Shown one piece after another: positions 60,118-64,000 of a stretch of 64,000 bases of DNA; positions within the stretch are counted from its first letter, which is position 1; the number at the start of each line of letters is the position of its first letter. The translations under genes were made by a program, and so were the position numbers. The DNA is from Pseudobutyrivibrio xylanivorans (lineage in GTDB: Bacteria > Bacillota > Clostridia > Lachnospirales > Lachnospiraceae). The notes beneath the pieces are model-generated. The model saw nothing but the letters and a program-made list of their open reading frames with translations. It was not told where the DNA came from and searched no databases. Where the stretch lies: NCBI RefSeq assembly GCF_008935055.1, contig NZ_CP043028.1, positions 509,501-573,500 of the forward strand. Reading direction: 5' to 3'.

Positions 60118-61215
60118 TTATCGCTTTACGCGGGCGCCTGCGCCACCCATGATGGCTTCAACCTCAGAGCAGGTAGCCATTGTGGTGTCACCTGGGGTTG
60201 TCATAGCAAGTGCACCATGAGCAGTGCCATACTCTACAGCCTTTGAAGCGTCTCCTGTAGTCATAAGACCGTATACAAGGCCTGATGCGAAGGAATCGCC
60301 TCCACCAACTCTATCAAGGATTTCAAGGCCCTTGTAATCCTTTGCCTTGAAAATCTGTCCATCTGCCCAGCAGAGGGCTGACCAGTCATTGACTGTGGCA
60401 GTCTTTACTGTACGAAGTGTGGTAGCAACAACCTTGAAGTTTGGATAAACCTTTGCGGCCTCATCAATCATCTTCTTGTAGCCATCAAGATTTAATTCCT
60501 TAAGGTTTGCGTCATTGCCTTCAATTTCAAAGCCAAGGCATGCTGTGAAATCTTCCTCATTTCCAATCATTACATCAACATATTTTGCGATTTCCTTGTT
60601 GACCTCCTGAGCCTTCTTCTGTCCACCGATTGCTGACCACATTGAAGCTCTATAGTTCAAATCATAAGAAACAATTGTGCCATACTTCTTTGCCGACTTG
60701 ATAGCCTTCACAACTGTCTCAGCTGATTGCTCAGAAAGTGCTGCATAAATTCCACCTGTGTGGAACCATCTTACTCCAAGCTCTCCAAAGATATAGTCAA
60801 AATCAAAGTCTTCTGCTGTTGCCTGAGAGATTGCAGTGTTGGCTCTGTCTGAGCAAGAAAGAGCTCCACGAATACCAAAACCTCTTTCTACAAAGTTCAA
60901 TCCGTTTCTGCACTCACGGCCAATACCATCTGTTTTCTTCCAGTTAATAAGCTTTGTATCTACACCACCCTGAAGGATGAAATCCTCCACAAGATGTCCT
61001 ACTTCATTATCTGCAAAAGCAGTGATTACCGCTGTGTCCATGCCGAAGCATCTTCTGAGTCCACGGATGACGTTATACTCTCCGCCGCCTTCCCATACCT
61101 TAAACTCGCGGGCTGTGCGGATGCGGCCTTCACCTGGGTCGAAGCGAAGCATAACCTCTCCCAACGAAACTGCATCATATTTACATTCTTCTTTTGGTCT
61201 CAATTCCAAGTTCAT
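60118..61215 (-). CDS. kdgK: 2-keto-3-deoxygluconate kinase (PfkB family)
   Basis: The 365-residue sugar kinase has GEVMLRFDPGEGRIRTAREFKVWEGGGEYN at the start and the catalytic GGGDSFASGLVYG near the end. It phosphorylates KDG in hexuronate breakdown. The context with uxaC and a fructuronate-reductase-family gene gives the substrate; the symbol is inferred from it. The ribosome binding site is AGGAG. Confidence 0.88.
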   Translation of the reverse strand: MNLELRPKEECKYDAVSLGEVMLRFDPGEGRIRTAREFKVWEGGGEYNVIRGLRRCFGMDTAVITAFADNEVGHLVEDFILQGGVDTKLINWKKTDGIGRECRNGLNFVERGFGIRGALSCSDRANTAISQATAEDFDFDYIFGELGVRWFHTGGIYAALSEQSAETVVKAIKSAKKYGTIVSYDLNYRASMWSAIGGQKKAQEVNKEIAKYVDVMIGNEEDFTACLGFEIEGNDANLKELNLDGYKKMIDEAAKVYPNFKVVATTLRTVKTATVNDWSALCWADGQIFKAKDYKGLEILDRVGGGDSFASGLVYGLMTTGDASKAVEYGTAHGALAMTTPGDTTMATCSEVEAIMGGAGARVKR

Positions 61216-61281
61216 ATCTATCTCCTAATCCGCATGTATATAAACTTAGCCAAATATCTCTAATTTATATTCCATGCTCAA

Positions 61282-62682
61282 CTAAAATTTAAAATAATCT
61301 ACGGCATTAGTTCCGCATATACGCTTCACCATGGCACGTAAGTACGCATCATCCTTCGGATACTCTCCGTTCTCAACCCACGAACCGATTTTGTTGCAAA
61401 GGATGCGACGGTAGAGCTCGTGGCGTGGGAAGGATAGGAAGCTGCGTGAGTCTGTGAGCATTCCTACGCTTGTTGAAATAAGCCCTGAGTCTGACATAGC
61501 CTCAATCTGACGCTCCATTCCATTCTTGTGGTCGCAGAACCACCAGGCTGCTCCCAGCTGCACCTTACCCTTGATTCCATTTTCATTACTACAGAAGGTT
61601 CCAGCCATTGCTGCAAGCATCTCTGTGTCCTTAGGATTCAAGCAGTATAGAATTGTCTTAGGCAGCTCGTCCTTCAAATCCATAGCTGAAAGAAGTGCGG
61701 CAAGCTGTGGTGCATAATTAAAATCATTAAGTGCATCAAAGCCAGTGTCAGGTCCTAGCATTCTAAAGAAACGCTCAGAATTATTTCTGATTGCTCCTAT
61801 GTGAAGCTGCATCACGATATCGTGCTTTGCATACAAGCGACCAAGTTCTGTAAGCATGTAGCCACGGAACTTACCTTCCTGCTCCTCTGAAAGCTTTACT
61901 CCCGCCATTCTGATTTTCAGGATTTCATCAACCTCTTTTTTGTTTGTTGGAACAAAGAACAGGCTCTCCAAGCTGTGGTCAGAAACTCTGCAACCATTTT
62001 CAATAAAGTACTCTAAGCGAAGTTCAAGAGCTTTTAACAAAGATTCTGTATCATCTATTCTAAATTCAACCACAAGGCTGAGATTATTGATATAATCTAC
62101 AAATCCATCCTTCTCAATTCCAATTGCCTTTTCTGGTCTAAAGGATGGGCACACCTTTATTTCAAAGCCGTCTTCCCTGATTTTTCTGTGCCACTCAAGG
62201 TCGTCGGCTGGGTCGTCAGTGGTGCATAGGACAGATACATTCTGCATTCTAAGGAGGTTTCTCACTGAGAACTCTTTTGTTTTAAGCTTGGCATTACATT
62301 CATTCCAAATCTCTTCAGCCGTTTCAGGTGAAAGAGGCTTTGTGATTCCAAAGTAACGCTGAAGCTCAAGGTGAGTCCAGTGATATAAAGGATTGCCTAT
62401 AAGGTTTTGCACAGTATCTGCCCATGCAAGAAATTTATCAAAAGGAGCCCCGTCTCCAGTGATTAGCTTTTCTGAGATTCCATTTGCTCGCATGGCGCGC
62501 CATTTATAATGGTCACCACCGAGCCAAACCTCAGCCATATTGTCAAAACATCTATCCTCATATATCTCACGAGGATTCAAATGATTATGAAAATCTATAA
62601 TTGGTTCGTCCTTAACTGCTGCAAAGAGTTCCTTTGCAATATCGTTCGAAAGGAGGAAATCTTCATCCATAAATTTTGCCAT
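61282..62682 (-). CDS. uxaC: Glucuronate/galacturonate isomerase
   Basis: The 466-residue metal-dependent isomerase converts D-glucuronate to D-fructuronate and D-galacturonate to D-tagaturonate. Visible are DFHNHLNPREIYED with metal-binding His residues near the start, CTTDDPADDLEWH, and MQLHIGAIRNN. It begins two bases after the upstream gene ends and is followed by kdgK. Confidence 0.96.
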   Translation of the reverse strand: MAKFMDEDFLLSNDIAKELFAAVKDEPIIDFHNHLNPREIYEDRCFDNMAEVWLGGDHYKWRAMRANGISEKLITGDGAPFDKFLAWADTVQNLIGNPLYHWTHLELQRYFGITKPLSPETAEEIWNECNAKLKTKEFSVRNLLRMQNVSVLCTTDDPADDLEWHRKIREDGFEIKVCPSFRPEKAIGIEKDGFVDYINNLSLVVEFRIDDTESLLKALELRLEYFIENGCRVSDHSLESLFFVPTNKKEVDEILKIRMAGVKLSEEQEGKFRGYMLTELGRLYAKHDIVMQLHIGAIRNNSERFFRMLGPDTGFDALNDFNYAPQLAALLSAMDLKDELPKTILYCLNPKDTEMLAAMAGTFCSNENGIKGKVQLGAAWWFCDHKNGMERQIEAMSDSGLISTSVGMLTDSRSFLSFPRHELYRRILCNKIGSWVENGEYPKDDAYLRAMVKRICGTNAVDYFKF

Positions 62683-62684
62683 AA

Positions 62685-64000
62685 TTAAACTGCCTCTAAT
62701 TCCTTTCTGATGTTGCCAACGCCCTTCATTTCAGAGTGAATTGCAAGAACCTTTTTAGCAAGCCCATCAGAATAAAGGTCAACGCCAAACACATCCTGAC
62801 GCTTCAACACATCCTTTGCAGGAAGACCCTTAAGCTCCTCGAGAAGTGGATCAGGACTCTGCTCAAACTGCTTACCATTATCATCAATTCCCTCAAGGTA
62901 TCTAAGGTAGCCAGCAAGTACAAGTGGAACAATCTTAAGACTCTCTGTGCTGAGAGATGAACTGCTTCTATATGCCTTGATTGTCTCACCGAAACGAATT
63001 GGAAGCTTCTGTGAAGTATCACAGGCAATTCTCTGTGGAGTGTCTGGCATAAATGGATTTGGAAGACGCTTTGTAAGCACTGCATCCAAAAATTCATCTG
63101 GTGAAAGCACCTTTGGATCAACAACAACCTTCATGCCTTCTTCCTTACCAAGCTTTGTAACAAGTCTCTTTAATGCCTCATCCTCCATCTCATCATGGAT
63201 TGTGTTGTAACCAAGTAGACATCCGAAGATCGCAAGTGCTGTGTGAAGTGGATTCAGACATGTACATACTTTCATCTTTTCAGTCTTATCAACTGTCTCT
63301 CTATCAGTAAAAATGACTCCACCCTTTTCAAGTGCAGGACGACCATTTGGGAATAGGTCTTCGATAACCAGGTACTCTGTCTCCTCCGCATTTACGAAGT
63401 TAGCAACATAAGTGTTCTTGCTTGTAACAATTGGTTCTGCCCCTTCAACACCATCAGCGATAAGCATTTTCTTAACTGTGTCATCTGGTCTTGGTGTGAT
63501 TTTATCAATCATTGTAAGTGGGAAAGCAACCACTGATGGATTTGTAATATAGTTTACAAAGTCGTTGTCACACTTTCCTTCGTTGTACCAATCCTTTGCA
63601 ATCTCAACAACTGCTTCCTTGAGCTTGTCTCCGTTGTGTGAGCAGTTGTCCATAGACACGATGGAAATTGGGAAAGCACCAGCCTTAAATCTCTCTAAAA
63701 TAAGTCCAACCACCTTGTCCATATAGGCACGGGTCTTGTAGCCCTTTTCTGTAATTGTGAATGATACCATCTGAAGTGATGGGTTTCGGAAAATCTCACG
63801 AAGTCTTTCGATTTCCCTCTCATCTTCCTCATCTAAAATGCAGGACTCCACAATAGAGCCGATAACCTTTTTCTCAACTGTTCCATCAGCCTTAAGTGTT
63901 GCAAGAATGCTAAGGTCATCACATGGTCTGTTGTACTTCTCGATGATTTCATAATCATAGCCCTCTGCAACAATAAGACCTGTATTCATAACGCCCTGAT
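62685..64000 (-). CDS. Fructuronate/tagaturonate reductase family protein (partial, runs off window end)
   Basis: The frame is open past base 64000. The visible internal ATG at 63989 sits in the middle of the conserved GLIVAEGYDYE segment, so the true start lies beyond the window by roughly 70 codons. The family is mannitol dehydrogenase-like: GRPALEKGGVIFTDRETVDKTEKMKVCTCLNPLHTALA and the catalytic-type Lys with NPFMPDTPQRIACDTSQKLPIRF. It reduces fructuronate to mannonate or tagaturonate to altronate with NADH; which one cannot be decided here. First visible gene of the uronate operon. Confidence 0.9.
   Translation of the reverse strand, partial: QGVMNTGLIVAEGYDYEIIEKYNRPCDDLSILATLKADGTVEKKVIGSIVESCILDEEDEREIERLREIFRNPSLQMVSFTITEKGYKTRAYMDKVVGLILERFKAGAFPISIVSMDNCSHNGDKLKEAVVEIAKDWYNEGKCDNDFVNYITNPSVVAFPLTMIDKITPRPDDTVKKMLIADGVEGAEPIVTSKNTYVANFVNAEETEYLVIEDLFPNGRPALEKGGVIFTDRETVDKTEKMKVCTCLNPLHTALAIFGCLLGYNTIHDEMEDEALKRLVTKLGKEEGMKVVVDPKVLSPDEFLDAVLTKRLPNPFMPDTPQRIACDTSQKLPIRFGETIKAYRSSSSLSTESLKIVPLVLAGYLRYLEGIDDNGKQFEQSPDPLLEELKGLPAKDVLKRQDVFGVDLYSDGLAKKVLAIHSEMKGVGNIRKELEAV

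Overview
The window looks like a chromosome segment of a low-GC, Gram-positive anaerobe of the Lachnospiraceae, most like Butyrivibrio, Pseudobutyrivibrio or Roseburia. The evidence is FabK as the only enoyl-ACP reductase in a compact type II fatty-acid operon, a short clostridial-type ThiC, an ECF riboflavin transporter under an FMN riboswitch, a hexuronate operon, soluble chemotaxis proteins, a sigma-D (sigma-28) type promoter and strong GGAGG ribosome binding sites. The genus is an inference. Most genes lie on the minus strand.

Layout. 1-5.4 kb is accessory. It holds an incomplete zinc-ribbon/nuclease-like gene, a truncated tyrosine integrase, and two identical outward-facing tRNA-Gly(GCC) genes around three envelope genes (a C39-like protein, a transglutaminase-like protein and a lipoprotein). 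Next to it is a small type I toxin-antitoxin pair and a 20-base scar of the tRNA 3' end. 5.4-20 kb is ordinary core: MATE pump, folC, DegV, a second transglutaminase, cold-shock protein, clpX, lipase, GDPD, MFS, SseB, mscL, and a FIST/MCP pair. 20.1-25.6 kb is one GntR-controlled ABC operon (YtrA-type repressor, ATPase, permease, MacA, MacB-like pair). 25.6-32 kb holds pepF, a small unknown gene, an SPFH protein, ribU and a DHH phosphoesterase. 32.2-42.2 kb is the complete fatty-acid operon acpP-accB-accC-accD-accA-fabH-fabK-fabD-fabG-fabF-fabZ-marR, with a MarR-type operator at its promoter. 42.3-45.8 kb holds a PNPOx-like gene, DUF1934, GntR/FCD, ispE and a sigma-D-controlled gene of unknown role. 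45.9-50.3 kb is the thiamine operon thiW-thiM-thiE-thiD-thiC under a TPP riboswitch. 50.3-56.3 kb is a second accessory island: a tiny winged-helix protein, a three-TM TrkA-like/RyR-domain protein translationally coupled to an unknown partner, a GNAT protein, a TIR domain fused to a methyltransferase-like domain, and an unknown protein. 56.5-59.6 kb holds two coupled diguanylate cyclases. 60-64 kb is kdgK-uxaC and a truncated fructuronate-reductase-family gene.

Two things stand out. First, at least eight large, nested, modular palindromes (87-182 nt) sit directly after stop codons of minus-strand genes, at 15.7, 20.1, 25.6, 28.3, 33.1, 36.2, 37.4 and 60.0 kb. They share interchangeable loop and arm modules. 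Some end in a U-tract and look like terminators; others lie inside operons without one. Related or similar structures lie at 27.56-27.75 kb (a perfect three-way-junction palindrome) and 50.01-50.10 kb. Second, the TIR/RyR island looks like a nucleotide-signalling conflict (immune) locus with a domain fusion I do not recognise as described.

No rRNA gene, CRISPR array, intact insertion sequence or replication origin was seen. All calls come from reading sequence and motifs; no database search was run.
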